Positions 1 through 9,018 of a DNA stretch of 64,000 bases are shown piece after piece. The notes beneath the pieces are model-generated. The model saw only the letters and a program-made list of their open reading frames with translations, was not told the origin of the DNA and did not search any database. Position numbers and translations under genes: made by a program. The stretch comes from Clostridia bacterium UC5.1-1C12. GTDB taxonomy: Bacteria > Bacillota_I > Bacilli_A > Erysipelotrichales > Erysipelotrichaceae. The first letter of the stretch is position 1. Each line of letters starts with the position of its first letter. The stretch is taken from positions 744,001 to 808,000 of the forward strand of contig BBZX01000001.1 of NCBI GenBank assembly GCA_001305055.1. Direction: 5' to 3'.

Positions 1-118
1 CATTTAAAAAAGGTGTGATAATCAGACGATGCTTAAACACAACCGCATCTACTAGATCATCAAACCGTTTTGCTTGTTCTTCATAACCTTTAAAATGAAT
101 CAGCCAATCATTGCTCAT
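1..118 (-). CDS. ylmH: YlmH-like S4-domain RNA-binding protein (N-terminal fragment)
   Basis: The gene starts at an ATG at 118 and runs off the left edge, so only about 39 residues are visible. They read MSNDWLIHFKGYEEQ and end ITPFLN, which resembles the start of YlmH proteins, where a helical segment leads to a conserved FLDPREQ motif. YlmH is a ribosome-associated S4-domain protein encoded just after sepF in many Firmicutes. The start overlaps the sepF stop by 11 nt, which implies translational coupling. The assignment rests on position and a short N-terminus. Confidence 0.7.
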   Translation of the reverse strand, partial: MSNDWLIHFKGYEEQAKRFDDLVDAVVFKHRLIITPFLN

Positions 119-509
119 CTTCACCATCAACGTTGATCTTACCGTTTACACCAATTGATTTCGGCGCGCACAGGATAACATTCTGACCAATTTTCTGAAT
201 CGTACCGTCAAGTGCAAAAACAACACCTGTCAAAAAGTCAATTGTACGCTGAGCATAATCACGCTGTAACTTATGTAAATTAATCACGGCAGCTTTATTA
301 TCCTTTAAACGGCGTCCAATCTCTTGAGCCTCATCAAAAGAACGTGGTTCAAACAATACCATTTTTGTATCAAAACTGGCATTAGAAACAACTTTAGACT
401 TAGGTGCTTCGTATTTACTGATTGCCTGAACTTCCTCAGGGTCTAGTTCCAGTACTTCATCTTCATCCATTGGAGCTATAAATTCTTTAAATTTATCTTT
501 GATTCCCAT
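108..509 (-). CDS. sepF: Cell division protein SepF
   Basis: SepF is the membrane-binding partner of FtsZ that aligns FtsZ filaments at the septum. The 133-residue product has the expected plan: an N-terminal amphipathic helix (MGIKDKFKEFIAPM), an acidic linker, and the DUF552 core from about residue 47 (MVLFEPRSFDEAQEIG, then VINLHKLQRDYAQR, then NVILCAP near 110). Length is a little under the usual 140-150. It is followed by ylmH with an overlap, the usual dcw-cluster neighbour. The start has a clear ribosome site (GGAGTC upstream of ATG 509). Confidence 0.93.
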   Translation of the reverse strand: MGIKDKFKEFIAPMDEDEVLELDPEEVQAISKYEAPKSKVVSNASFDTKMVLFEPRSFDEAQEIGRRLKDNKAAVINLHKLQRDYAQRTIDFLTGVVFALDGTIQKIGQNVILCAPKSIGVNGKINVDGEDEQ

Positions 510-553
510 AATGACTCCTCCATATGCTTTTTCATTATATCATATCCCTTCCA

Positions 554-582
554 ATAAAAAAAGGGAAAGTCAAAACTTTCCT
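554..582 (-). terminator. Rho-independent terminator after ymxH
   Basis: On the minus strand GGAAAG pairs with CTTTCC across a short loop and is followed by a run of T. It lies between the ymxH stop and sepF, so it separates the sporulation genes from the division genes. Confidence 0.6.
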
Positions 583-598
583 TTCTTTCACAGAATTT

Positions 599-858
599 TC
601 ATCGACTTTTATCGACAAAGACACGTTCTTTCTTCACTAATATGACATCTTCTCCGATATTGGTAATCTGTTCGACATTAATCTTTTCACAGCAGTCATT
701 AAACAGCCATGGCAAAAACGTGCAATTCCCCGTTTTATTTCACAGACATAAATCGTTTTTACACAAAGACACTGATCCAGCTCCATATCGCTGATCAGGC
801 CAAGCTCCTTGCCGTCAACACTGATTACTTTTTTGTGCAGCAATTCATTCAGCTTCAT
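599..858 (-). CDS. YlmC/YmxH-type PRC-barrel sporulation protein (apparent frameshift)
   Basis: The N-terminus MKLNELLHKKVISVDGKE followed by GLISDMELD is the PRC-barrel signature of the YlmC/YmxH family, small proteins next to sigG in many spore formers. The frame beginning at 858 breaks at a run of five A (714-718, plus strand). Adding one base there restores FLPWLFNDCCEKINVEQITN and a natural end at 599 with the family's usual C-terminal GEDVILV. Restored length is about 87 residues, as expected. I therefore treat the shift as a homopolymer error, not a dead gene. The function is unknown; neighbours suggest a role in sporulation. Confidence 0.75.
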
Positions 859-904
859 ACGATCACCTATTCTAGTCTATGGTGAAATTTAAAAAAGTTC
901 CTGT

Positions 905-1681
905 TTAATCAAATTCTTTTCTTAAACAGGCAATCGCACTCTTTTCCAGCCTTGACACCTGAGCCTGTGAGATTCCCATTTCACGGGCTATTTCACTTTG
1001 CGTATTGTCGAGAAAATAGCGTTTACGCAGTATCTCCAATTCTTTAGGCTGAAGATTTTTCATACTCTTCTTTAAAGTCAGCAGATTATTCAGTAAAGCA
1101 ATCTCATCCTTGCTGTCCTTAATCTGATCAACAAGCATCATCTCATCGCCGTCACTGTTATACATCGGCTCAAAAATAGAAACGACGCTCTGTACAGAAT
1201 CTAAAGCTTCCACAACATCCTTGACTTTGACCTCACACGCCTGTGCCAGATATTCGATGCTTGGTTCACAGCTGTTTTCATGCATGTAGGCTTCTTTAAT
1301 CTTGAAAATCTGATAAGCCAGATCCCGGCAGTGGCGAGATACCCGCATAACTTGATTATCACGCAGATATCGCTTGATTTCACCCATAATCATCGGTACC
1401 GCATAAGTCGAAAAACGCACCTCATGCTTTAAATCAAAATTATCGATTGATTTAATCAAGCCGATACAGCCAACCTGAAATAAATCATCCATATTGTCAC
1501 AGCGCGATGCGAAACGCTGTACGATGCTTAATACCAGTTTTAAATTACCTTGAATTAATGTTTCCTTGGCACTTAGATCCCCTGCCTGCAAGGCTTGGAA
1601 TAAACGCACCATTTCCGCATTATTTAAAACCTTCAATTCATTTGTGTTGATGCCGCAAATGTCTACTTTATATCGACTCAC
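905..1681 (-). CDS. sigG: RNA polymerase sporulation sigma factor SigG
   Basis: SigG directs late forespore transcription. The 258-residue product has the family length. The N-terminus VDICGINTNELKVL is typical of SigG, where this segment takes part in anti-sigma (SpoIIAB/CsfB) control. Region 2 is clear (DDLFQVGCIGLIKSIDNFD near residue 70), as is the region 4 helix-turn-helix at the C-terminus (QSEIAREMGISQAQVSRLEK). It sits upstream of ymxH on the same strand. In Bacillus sigG follows spoIIGA-sigE; here an exporter, a regulator and a small membrane protein lie between the two sigma genes. Confidence 0.95.
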   Translation of the reverse strand: MSRYKVDICGINTNELKVLNNAEMVRLFQALQAGDLSAKETLIQGNLKLVLSIVQRFASRCDNMDDLFQVGCIGLIKSIDNFDLKHEVRFSTYAVPMIMGEIKRYLRDNQVMRVSRHCRDLAYQIFKIKEAYMHENSCEPSIEYLAQACEVKVKDVVEALDSVQSVVSIFEPMYNSDGDEMMLVDQIKDSKDEIALLNNLLTLKKSMKNLQPKELEILRKRYFLDNTQSEIAREMGISQAQVSRLEKSAIACLRKEFD

Positions 1682-1882
1682 AACGATCCCTCCTGCATGA
1701 TTTCATTGTCCCCTTAAGTTGTCAGGGATATTCAGCAGGCAGGGCATTTCCTTTTATTTACAGCGGCAGCAGGAACTGAATTCATAGAGGATCATCGGCA
1801 GCTCCTATGCATAGCAATCAGCAGCTGCCGGCAGTTTAGCATGGATTGAAGATAGAGACACAAAACTCAAGCTATCCCAAAA
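1682..1882. other. Intergenic region without a recognised gene
   Basis: About 200 bases between the sigG start and the promoter of the small membrane protein gene. No open frame or strong hairpin stands out. The upstream side of sigG should hold its own (SigF- or SigG-type) promoter, but I cannot pick one with confidence. Confidence 0.4.
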
Positions 1883-1911
1883 TTGACGAATTGTTTCATC
1901 AGTTATATAAT
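1883..1911 (+). promoter_or_regulatory. SigA-type promoter for the small membrane protein
   Basis: TTGACG at 1883-1888 and TATAAT at 1906-1911 are separated by exactly 17 bp. The predicted transcript would start near 1918 and give a leader of about 60 nt before the ATG at 1981. Confidence 0.65.
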
Positions 1912-1980
1912 TGAGAAAATACAATTAAATTTGCTTATAACGTAAAAGTTAAAGCGATCCGGATTTATCAAAGGAGTATT

Positions 1981-2169
1981 ATGAACAACAATCATCAATT
2001 AATTACAAATCGGATGTTTACAGGGATGCTGCTCGGACTGTCAATAGGCTGTGTTGCAGGGATTTCTCAAGGCAATATGGGGACATCGATGTGTTTAGGG
2101 CTTGTTTTGGGGATGATTGTTGGTATAGTGATAGGCACTGCTGTCAAAAACATCAAAAATAAGAAATAA
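1981..2169 (+). CDS. Small glycine-rich membrane protein
   Basis: The product has 62 residues, with two hydrophobic segments (about 13-30 and 36-54) full of small residues (GMLLGLSIGCVAGI and GLVLGMIVGIVIG), followed by a basic tail (KNIKNKK). The glycine spacing looks like a glycine zipper. A ribosome site (AAAGGAG) precedes the ATG, a good promoter lies upstream and a hairpin lies downstream, so this is very probably a real transcription unit. I do not recognise a family. Confidence 0.6.
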   Translation: MNNNHQLITNRMFTGMLLGLSIGCVAGISQGNMGTSMCLGLVLGMIVGIVIGTAVKNIKNKK

Positions 2170-2205
2170 AATTCCCATTTGTGGAAAAGAGATACCATAA
2201 ATATT

Positions 2206-2243
2206 TAGAGAGGAAAATGCGTTTCAGTGTTCCCCTCTCTTTT
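2206..2243 (+). terminator. Terminator of the small membrane protein gene
   Basis: AGAGAGG (2207-2213) pairs with CCTCTCT (2234-2240) and is followed by TTT on the plus strand. Confidence 0.55.
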
Positions 2244-2250
2244 ACTATAC

Positions 2251-2297
2251 AAAAAAGCAAGGTAATAATCTGAAAGAGATTCTTGCCCTTGCTTTAC
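2251..2297 (-). terminator. Minus-strand terminator-like hairpin
   Basis: AAAGCAAGG and CCTTGCTTT form a 9-bp stem and the minus strand continues with six T. It lies about 200 nt past the stop of the XRE/zinc-ribbon gene and would stop read-through from it. Confidence 0.5.
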
Positions 2298-2437
2298 ATA
2301 AAATTTTTAAACTATCATTCTAAAAAGATGTGTAATTTTCTCATTTCGTTGGATCAAATCAAAACATGAAACATATCCTTCCCATTAACTATCATGCCCT
2401 TTCATCATCCTTATACCGTATCAATAGAATCAATACA

Positions 2438-2468
2438 GAAAAATGAGCATTAAATGCCCATTCTCATT
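2438..2468 (-). terminator. Terminator of the XRE/zinc-ribbon gene
   Basis: On the minus strand AATGAG (from 2468) pairs with CTCATT, with extra pairing inside between GGGCATT and AATGCTC, followed by TTTTC. It begins about 24 nt after the stop codon. Confidence 0.55.
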
Positions 2469-2491
2469 GATTTATTTCCCCTGCCAGCGCT

Positions 2492-2935
2492 TTAATGTCG
2501 CAGATATGCCAATAATTGTTCTCTTGCTTCTTCAACATTTAGGTTTAAGCCGTTTTCTTTATTCCATTGAGTGAGTGATTTTAAATTCTGTTCAGCCAAT
2601 TCTGCCATTGTCAGGTCTTCTGTATAAGCGCCATGCTGATAACAAAACGCGCAGTATTCGTGAGAACTGCTGCCATCACTTTCACTCCCTAAATCACTTT
2701 CCTTTGTTATTGTCATACCACAGCTTTGACAAATGCTGATTGGTTGACCCAAAAGTTCATCCACAGTGATGTCAAAGATTTTCGCGATCAGCTTTAACGT
2801 ATCGGTATTGGGAATCGTTTCACCCGTCTCCCAGCGTGAGACTGCCTGTCTTGTGACAAATAATCTGGCCGCAAATTCATCCTGAGACAATTTCAGCTTT
2901 TTGCGCAAATCATGAATTACCTCTTTTGTTTCCAT
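2492..2935 (-). CDS. XRE-family regulator with C-terminal zinc ribbon
   Basis: The first 60 residues of this 147-residue protein form an XRE helix-turn-helix (LSQDEFAARLFVTRQAVSRWE). From about residue 67 a putative zinc ribbon begins with CQSCGMTI and closes with YCAFCYQHG, giving two CxxC pairs about 25 residues apart. The tail is helical. This fusion of HTH_3 and a zinc-ribbon domain is known in Firmicutes, but its target is not. The ribosome site is GGAGGTAC before the ATG at 2935. It lies just downstream of the EamA exporter on the same strand. Confidence 0.8.
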   Translation of the reverse strand: METKEVIHDLRKKLKLSQDEFAARLFVTRQAVSRWETGETIPNTDTLKLIAKIFDITVDELLGQPISICQSCGMTITKESDLGSESDGSSSHEYCAFCYQHGAYTEDLTMAELAEQNLKSLTQWNKENGLNLNVEEAREQLLAYLRH

Positions 2936-3002
2936 GATTGTACCTCCTTTATTTCATTCTATCATTGCCTGAAGTGCACGACAAGCAACCCCATGTTGCG
3001 CT

Positions 3003-3909
3003 TTAATCCGCAAATTGCTCAATCAGTTCCTCCCTGCTTGCTGATGACTGCTTTTTATCCAGTAGAATCAGTACGCTCACCGCTCCCAAAATCAACAGAC
3101 AGCCCATGATTTTACTAACGCTTAATGCCTCGCCCAATAACACCCATTCCGCAAGCACGGCCGTCACTGGCTCAAACATACAGAAAATGGCAGCCGTAGA
3201 AGCTCCCAGATACTTAATGCCCAGCTGTAATGTAAACACCGCGAAAAACGAACAGCCAAAACCGATCAAGAAAGCATACCCATAAGCGGCAGGCGGCAGC
3301 TGCCAAACCATCTTATTGAATACTAAATTGTAGAAAAACATCACAAAGCAGGCAATCAGTGCCAGATAAAATGTCAGCTTGTATGAATTTAACTGATTTA
3401 AGCTGCGCCGTTCCACACCAGTCATATAAAACGCATAGGAGATACTAGAAGCGACAGCTAAAAGGATACCCATTGAAGAATTGCCATTGTCTGATTCAAA
3501 AAAGAAGAAGATGCCCATCGTTGCGGCCAGCAGTACCAATACTGTTGACTTTGCTAAATGTTCCTTATAGAACACATAATTAATCAAAGCTACAAAGGCC
3601 GGATAAAGGAAGTGCAGTGTAGTAGCCGTTCCCAGTGAGATGTAAGAATAAGCATTATACAGCAGCAAAGCGGTAAGCGTTATACCAAAAATACCGACCA
3701 GAGACGTATTCATAAAATCTTTGCGGCTGATAGCAAAGGATATGTGTTTTTGTTTCATCAGCACAAAAAGAATCATACTCGCAAATACATTTCTCAAAAA
3801 TACAAGTGTTTCCGCATTAGCTCCCAAATCATAAGCCTGTGAGCAAAGCAATGGCATGATGCCAAAAGAAACGGCAGACAATATCGTATAAAAATCCCCT
3901 TTGTTTCAT
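3003..3909 (-). CDS. EamA/DMT-family membrane transporter (apparent frameshift near start)
   Basis: This is a ten-helix drug/metabolite transporter with two EamA repeats; the first holds FGIMPLLCS and the second AYGYAFLIGFGCSFFAVFTL. The longest open frame starts at a TTG at 3881, but an ATG at 3909 with a GGAGGTTAG ribosome site is better. It joins if one T is removed from the TTTTT at 3892-3896, giving the family-typical start MKQRGFYTILSAVSFG. Product length is then about 300 residues, as usual. Substrate cannot be told. It may share a transcript with the XRE/zinc-ribbon gene. Confidence 0.85.
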
Positions 3910-3966
3910 ATCTAACCTCCGCATCATATTGCGAATAGTTTAGCACAAAACAAGGGGATCAACAAT

Positions 3967-4665
3967 CTATTTTGTATGATTCAGCTGCACTTTAAGCTGG
4001 GCGATAATTCTTTTTTCAAGTCTGGATATATAGCTTTGTGAGATACCGAGCTTTTGTGCAATATCTTTTTGTGTACACTCATCATGTTCAATACCATAGC
4101 GCATCTGCAGAATCAGCTTCTCTCTGTCCTTTAAGGAATTCATTGCCTTCAGCAGCTCACGTTTATTTTCATTCTTTTCAAATTCCTTGGTTACTAAATC
4201 ATCATCTGTACCGATAATGTCACTCAGCAATAATTCATTGCCGTCATAATCGACATTCAGCGGTTCATCCAGCGATACTTCACTGCGCCGCTTGCTTTTC
4301 TTGCGCAAAAACATCAGAATTTCATTTTCAATACAGCGGGACGCATAAGTAACCAGCTTAATATTTTTATCACTCTTGAAAGTGTTCACCGCCTTAATCA
4401 GACCAATGGAACCGATACTGATCAGATCTTCCATAAAAATCGGGTTGGTTTCATAACGTTTGGCTATGTAAACAACCAGTCGAAGATTATGTTCCACAAG
4501 CAGATTGCGGGCTTCGAGATCGCCATCTTCCCAGCGTTTGATTGCTTCCTTTTCTTCCTGTGCGCTTAACGGCTGCGGCAGCACATCACTTCCCTGAATG
4601 TAATAAACCTCCTGCTCAGCCTTTTCCCGAAATAAAAAATCAAAGATTCGTTTTATGAATTTCAT
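3967..4665 (-). CDS. sigE: RNA polymerase sporulation sigma factor SigE (pro-form)
   Basis: SigE drives early mother-cell transcription and is made as an inactive membrane-bound precursor. The start at 4665 ([10 protein letters not shown]) has an AGGTGG ribosome site; an in-frame start 15 bases upstream lacks one. The first 25-30 residues are the amphipathic pro-sequence, and [14 protein letters not shown] matches the region where SpoIIGA cuts in Bacillus (YYIGGSEALPPPLS). Region 2 ([20 protein letters not shown]) and region 4 ([20 protein letters not shown]) are intact. The start lies inside the end of spoIIGA, so protease and substrate are coupled. Confidence 0.95.
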   Translation of the reverse strand: MKFIKRIFDFLFREKAEQEVYYIQGSDVLPQPLSAQEEKEAIKRWEDGDLEARNLLVEHNLRLVVYIAKRYETNPIFMEDLISIGSIGLIKAVNTFKSDKNIKLVTYASRCIENEILMFLRKKSKRRSEVSLDEPLNVDYDGNELLLSDIIGTDDDLVTKEFEKNENKRELLKAMNSLKDREKLILQMRYGIEHDECTQKDIAQKLGISQSYISRLEKRIIAQLKVQLNHTK

Positions 4666-5392
4666 GTTTATCCACCTCACTTATCTGCCGCAGATTCAGC
4701 AAGCAGTCAGCCTGCATCGGGAAATGCTGATCGCCAATAACTACCATTACACTCATCCAGTTTCCTCCTTTGACCCTGACATCACTCAATTTTCCTTCTA
4801 TTTCTACTTCATTAGACAATGTATGCATTTTTCCCTTGATTATGTCTCTGCCTTTTGATTTTTTCAAAAACTTTAGGACGTACAAACATGACGGGACAGC
4901 CTTGAATCACACAGTTATTGCCGCTGTCTAAGTAACCGCGAAGCGTCAGTGAACAACATTCAACCTCATAGACAAAAGCCAGCTGATTCAAAGTATGTCC
5001 CCATTTCATGATCAAAGCCGCTAGTATGATCAGCAAAAGCAGCCAGATAGGAAACGGATTATAATCAAGGGGCGGAAACCATGTAAAGTTATAGATACTG
5101 CCGCCAGCCAGCTTAAAACAGCTGCCGGTCATCAAAAGACGCAGAGAAATTGATGCGAAATAGGCGCTGAGCCGATATCGAAAAACAGCCAGGCGCACAG
5201 CCCTTCGATTATCAGCAGCAAAGCGGCAGCCCAAGGATGGAAACAAAAGCTGGCCAAGGCCGCAAGCAAAACCGCATAGCTCACACATTTTCTTAAGGCA
5301 AGCGGATAAGCCGCCGCATAGAGGGCAGCCAGCACGCTTACCAGATTGACCAGAAGCGTTTGAATAAAAGCAACCTCCACATAACTTTCCAT
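4640..5392 (-). CDS. spoIIGA: SpoIIGA, pro-SigE processing aspartic protease (two apparent frameshifts)
   Basis: The gene is spread over three frames. The N-terminal part ([18 protein letters not shown]) is a membrane domain of about five helices. It shifts at a run of five A at 5181-5185; one more base gives [15 protein letters not shown]. The middle frame carries [10 protein letters not shown], the DSGN aspartic-protease signature of SpoIIGA. A second shift near 4850-4866 leads into [18 protein letters not shown] and the end at 4640. Total length would be about 250 residues, a little short of Bacillus SpoIIGA (309). It overlaps sigE by 26 nt, which fits the identification. Confidence 0.85.
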
Positions 5393-5463
5393 GTTTCACC
5401 TCCCCTATGAGTATAACGGAAGCACTCAGTAAAGTTTGTCGGATTTTTTATAACAGAAAAGTA

Positions 5464-5486
5464 AAAAGATGCTTGACACAAGCACC
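5464..5486 (-). terminator. Terminator of the XRE/SdpI-like gene
   Basis: On the minus strand TGCTT, a five-base loop and AAGCA are followed by CTTTTT. It lies 30 nt after the stop at 5517 and before spoIIGA. Confidence 0.45.
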
Positions 5487-5516
5487 TCCCTTTGATTCTT
5501 TTGATATCAGCCCTTC

Positions 5517-6278
5517 TTATTCGTATTTCTTGCCAGCCACATAAACACCAAGCAGCAATAGAAGCAATAAACCAAACATCACAAATGTTTTTATTGTATC
5601 CCAAACAGCCATGCCAAAACATGTGACGCTCACCAAGCAAACTAACGGATAAAGAAGCGCGCCTAAAAGCATGCCAGCTTTCATTACAATGCTGATAATC
5701 GGCCAATTGCTGTTATTGAATCTAAGACCTGCAAGATGGATGCGAAAGACACCCTGCGCATAATAATTAATCTTATTTTCATCATAATAGCTTGGCAGCA
5801 GTTCTTTGGCAAAGAAGCAGAACCAACCGGCAAACAAATACATCATGCCCATAAACAGCAGGACATTTTCCGCTAATGCATGCCATGTCAGGCCGATGCG
5901 CAGCAGTAAAGCAATTTCAGCAGCGCCAATTAAAAGGCTAATCAGATAAGCCAGCTGCCAGCCTCGACGTCTTTGTTTTATCGTATGCTGTAGCGTTAAG
6001 TCCAGAGAATCAGTAACTAAACGCTCTACCTCATCAGCATTCAATACCTGATCCTCATTAATCTGTTCACCCCGCAAAAGCTCAGTGACACTGACATGTA
6101 AGACCTCGGCAAGCGGGATCAGCAAAACCACATTGGGAATGCTTAAGCCGCGCTCCCATTTGCTTACCGTCTTATCTGATACAAACAGCTTACCCCCTAA
6201 CTCCTTCTGTGTCATATTTCCTTCTTTACGCTTTGCCGTAATAAAAGCGCCGATTTTCTGATTATCGATCTGTACCAT
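5517..6278 (-). CDS. XRE-family regulator with SdpI-like membrane domain
   Basis: The 253-residue protein starts with an XRE helix-turn-helix (MTQKELGGKLFVSDKTVSKWE, residues about 22-42). After a linker it has five or six hydrophobic segments (about 108-125, 132-155, 200-218, 235-250). A segment reading NYYAQGVFRIHLAG followed by FNNSNWP resembles SdpI/DUF-type immunity membrane domains. Such proteins are membrane-tethered regulators. It is divergent from the flavin oxidoreductase at 6523, and the shared promoter region holds two matching palindromes, so it may control that gene; this is inference. Confidence 0.7.
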   Translation of the reverse strand: MVQIDNQKIGAFITAKRKEGNMTQKELGGKLFVSDKTVSKWERGLSIPNVVLLIPLAEVLHVSVTELLRGEQINEDQVLNADEVERLVTDSLDLTLQHTIKQRRRGWQLAYLISLLIGAAEIALLLRIGLTWHALAENVLLFMGMMYLFAGWFCFFAKELLPSYYDENKINYYAQGVFRIHLAGLRFNNSNWPIISIVMKAGMLLGALLYPLVCLVSVTCFGMAVWDTIKTFVMFGLLLLLLLGVYVAGKKYE

Positions 6279-6392
6279 TGTATCACCTCACTAAAATAGT
6301 ACCGTGCATAAACAAAAATTACAATCGACCGTCGGTAGATATCCCTTTTTAAGCTTTATAAAGCCTTGTTTTTCAACCCGATCCCAAATTAC

Positions 6393-6431
6393 TTGACTTA
6401 GTCATATAAAAGTGTATTATTGACTTGGTCA
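6393..6431 (+). promoter_or_regulatory. Promoter of the OYE-type reductase with two operator-like palindromes
   Basis: TTGACT at 6393-6398 and TATTAT at 6415-6420 are 16 bp apart. The same 11-bp palindromic motif TGACTTrGTCA occurs at 6394-6404, overlapping the -35, and at 6421-6431, just after the -10. Their starts are 27 bp apart. The layout suits a repressor that closes the promoter from both sides. Confidence 0.6.
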
Positions 6432-6522
6432 AGTATTTATCGGCAAGCTTATGCTTCATAAAATCAAATACTTCTCAATGTATACAGTTCTGATCAAACG
6501 ATCAGCGGATTGGAGATAGATA

Positions 6523-7631
6523 ATGTACGATTTTTTAAATTCACCTTTTACGCTGCGAGGCGTAACACTTAAAAACCGGCTTGTGTTTGCCCCGACGACA
6601 TTAGGGCTTTCAGCGGATGAAACGATGGAAAAGCTTGGACGGATTGCCAAGGGCGGAGCTGCCTTGATCATTCTTGGCGACGTTGCGATCGAGCCTGCGC
6701 GCGGGTCATCTTTATTTGAAGAAAATGGTTTTATGGCTTATCAAAAACTAATAGCACATATCCATGAGAACGGCGCGTTAGCCGCGGCTCAGCTGCATAT
6801 GTCTGATTCTGACATTAAGGGGATGATGAAATATATGCCGGATATCAAAGCTGGCCGTTATTCGCCGAATCAATTGCGCACTATGCTGAATGATCTGACA
6901 GCGGATTATGTAACCTCAATGCCGATTGCGCGAATCAAGACGATTATCAAACAGTTTGGCGAGGCGGCGAAGCTAGCACGGAAAGCCGGCTTTGACATCA
7001 TTCAGATCCATGGCGACCGCATGTGCGGCAGTATGTCTTCAAGCATTTATAATCATCGCATAGATGAATATGGCGGCAGCCTGAGAATCGTGCCCGCTTT
7101 GCCTGTGAAGCGATTATGGCAGTGCGTGAAGCTGTTCCCGATATGCCCATTGATTATAAGCTGGCAATCCGTCAGGAAAATCCCCATTACGGCAATGCCG
7201 GTGTATTAGAAAGCGAGTTAGCAGTTTTCGTGCCGCTGCTTGAAGCTGCCGGCGCTGATGCTTTTCATGTTGCTTTAGCAAATCATTCTGACTTATCCGA
7301 TACAATTCCGCCCTTAAACCACCCATACTTCAAAGCGGAAGGCTGCTTCTTGAAGTTTTGCGATGAGGTGCGTAAACTAAGTAATAAACCCTTGTGTGGT
7401 GTTGGCCGTCTGACACATCCTGAAATGATTGAAAAACAGCTGTCTCAAGGACGCATTCAATTAGCCGCAATGAGCCGGCAGCTGCTGGCTGATGATCAAT
7501 GGCTGAATAAGGTCAATCAAGGCTGTGAAAATGAAATTCATTACTGCATGGCCTGCAACAAGAAATGTCTGGGCGGCATGCAGGCTCATCAAGGTACGCG
7601 CTGCATCTACGATGAAAATCAGTTAAAATAA
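6523..7631 (+). CDS. Old-yellow-enzyme family NADH:flavin oxidoreductase (apparent frameshift)
   Basis: This is an FMN-binding TIM barrel of about 369 residues. Visible signatures are LKNRLVFAPTT at the start, GFDIIQIHGDRMCG, the FMN-contact segment HRIDEYGGSL, and PLCGVGRLTHPEM near the end. The C-terminus has CMACNKKC and a further Cys, the CxxCxxxC cluster site seen in dienoyl-CoA-reductase-like members, but the C-terminal FAD/NADH domain is absent. The frame breaks near 7083; one extra G would restore the usual GGSLENRARFACEAIM. The substrate is unknown. Confidence 0.85.
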
Positions 7632-7654
7632 AGACACTTTTGCGTGTCTTTTAT
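7630..7654 (+). terminator. Terminator of the OYE-type reductase gene
   Basis: AAGACAC (7631-7637) pairs with GTGTCTT (7644-7650), followed by TTAT. It directly follows the stop codon and can also serve the convergent dacF-like gene. Confidence 0.65.
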
Positions 7655-8889
7655 ATTTCATTATTTATTTTATCCTTACGATGCAAAAACCGATAAATAA
7701 ATGCGATTACCGCACATAAAATGACAAACAACAGGGCCGTATTTTCCTTCGTAAACAACTGAAAAAGTAAATCCTTTTCAATATTTTCCTCAGCCGTAAA
7801 TTGCAGACTTGCAATTTCTTCTCCCTCGCACGTTATCAACAGTGTCTGAATCAGTTCCCCCTTTGTTATCGGCGGTGTCAGTGACTCATTCAGATAAGTA
7901 TAGCTGCAGCTTTCACGTTCAACTGTTTTAGGCAAAATGGCTGTGATTGTCTCTGGTGCCTTTAAATCAAGCTCATTCTCTTTGAATTTCCGTTTGATCG
8001 TCAGTGCCGGCAATGCTTCATCTTTACTTAAGAGCATCACTTGATGATACTCATCAAAAGCTCTGTCATAAATCAGCTTTGCATCCTGAATATGAATTGG
8101 CTGATACCCCAGCTCTGCCGGTGCCTTGGCCGTAACTAGAATCAGACTCATATTCTCTTTTTCAGCGGCACTGGCTAAACAAAGCCCCGCTTCATAAGTA
8201 AAGCCGGTCTTGCCGCCGATTAAATAATCCATGGACGGATCTGCATAGCGGAAGGTCGAACTGATCAGATAAATGCCTTCGGGATGTGCCCATGTTGTTT
8301 CAGTGATAATTTCCTTTGTCTCAAAAATACTTTTAAAGACTGGATTTCGCATCGCCTCTTGCAGCAGCAAAGCAATCTCTTTTACCGTTGATACATGCGC
8401 ATCCTCATGCAGACCCGTCGTGTTGACAAAATGCGTCTGCGTCAACCCTAGTTTGGCTGCCCGCTCATTCATCAACTCCACATAGGCCGCTTCACCGCCG
8501 GCAATCCGCACAGCCAACGCCACACACGCATCAGCTCCGCTTGGCAGCATCAAACCATAAAACAAATCTCGTACGCTGACTGTTTCACCGCTGACAAAAC
8601 CGGCTACACTGGCATTTGCTTCTGCCAAACCCGCCAGCATCTCATCGGTGATCGTTATTTTTTCATCTAAATCCTTCAGTTGTTCAGCCGCTACGAGCAG
8701 CGTCATTATTTTTGTCATGCTGGCAGGATAAATGAGATCATCTTCCCCCTTGCCCTCAATCACTCTTGATGTTTTCGCATCCATCAGTACATAATACTGA
8801 CTGGCAATTGTATCAGCTGAAATTGATAACGGCTGAGTGAAGATCAGACAACAACATATCGATATGAATCCTTTCAAAAATTTCCCCAT
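7651..8889 (-). CDS. D-alanyl-D-alanine carboxypeptidase (DacF/PBP5 family)
   Basis: This is an exported penicillin-binding protein that trims D-Ala from peptidoglycan stem peptides. A signal peptide spans residues 1-25. The catalytic SxxK is S57-M-T-K60 and the third motif is K227-T-G. The second motif reads SGA at S117 where SxN is usual, so the third residue is not Asn. After the catalytic domain comes the beta-rich PBP5 C-terminal domain and a membrane anchor near residues 390-406, followed by a basic tail. Length (412) is normal. The start has AAGGAGC. With sporulation genes around it, a DacF-like role is possible. Confidence 0.88.
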   Translation of the reverse strand: MGKFLKGFISICCCLIFTQPLSISADTIASQYYVLMDAKTSRVIEGKGEDDLIYPASMTKIMTLLVAAEQLKDLDEKITITDEMLAGLAEANASVAGFVSGETVSVRDLFYGLMLPSGADACVALAVRIAGGEAAYVELMNERAAKLGLTQTHFVNTTGLHEDAHVSTVKEIALLLQEAMRNPVFKSIFETKEIITETTWAHPEGIYLISSTFRYADPSMDYLIGGKTGFTYEAGLCLASAAEKENMSLILVTAKAPAELGYQPIHIQDAKLIYDRAFDEYHQVMLLSKDEALPALTIKRKFKENELDLKAPETITAILPKTVERESCSYTYLNESLTPPITKGELIQTLLITCEGEEIASLQFTAEENIEKDLLFQLFTKENTALLFVILCAVIAFIYRFLHRKDKINNEI

Positions 8890-9018
8890 GATAGCTCCTT
8901 ACTCTGTATTCATTACTTATTATACTCTAAAGGAACTAAAAACTTGGACTTTTTTTAAGAATTTCAGCCAGTCTTCACAAATTTATGGCATAATTAAGAA
9001 AAGAATGAGGTGAATGAA

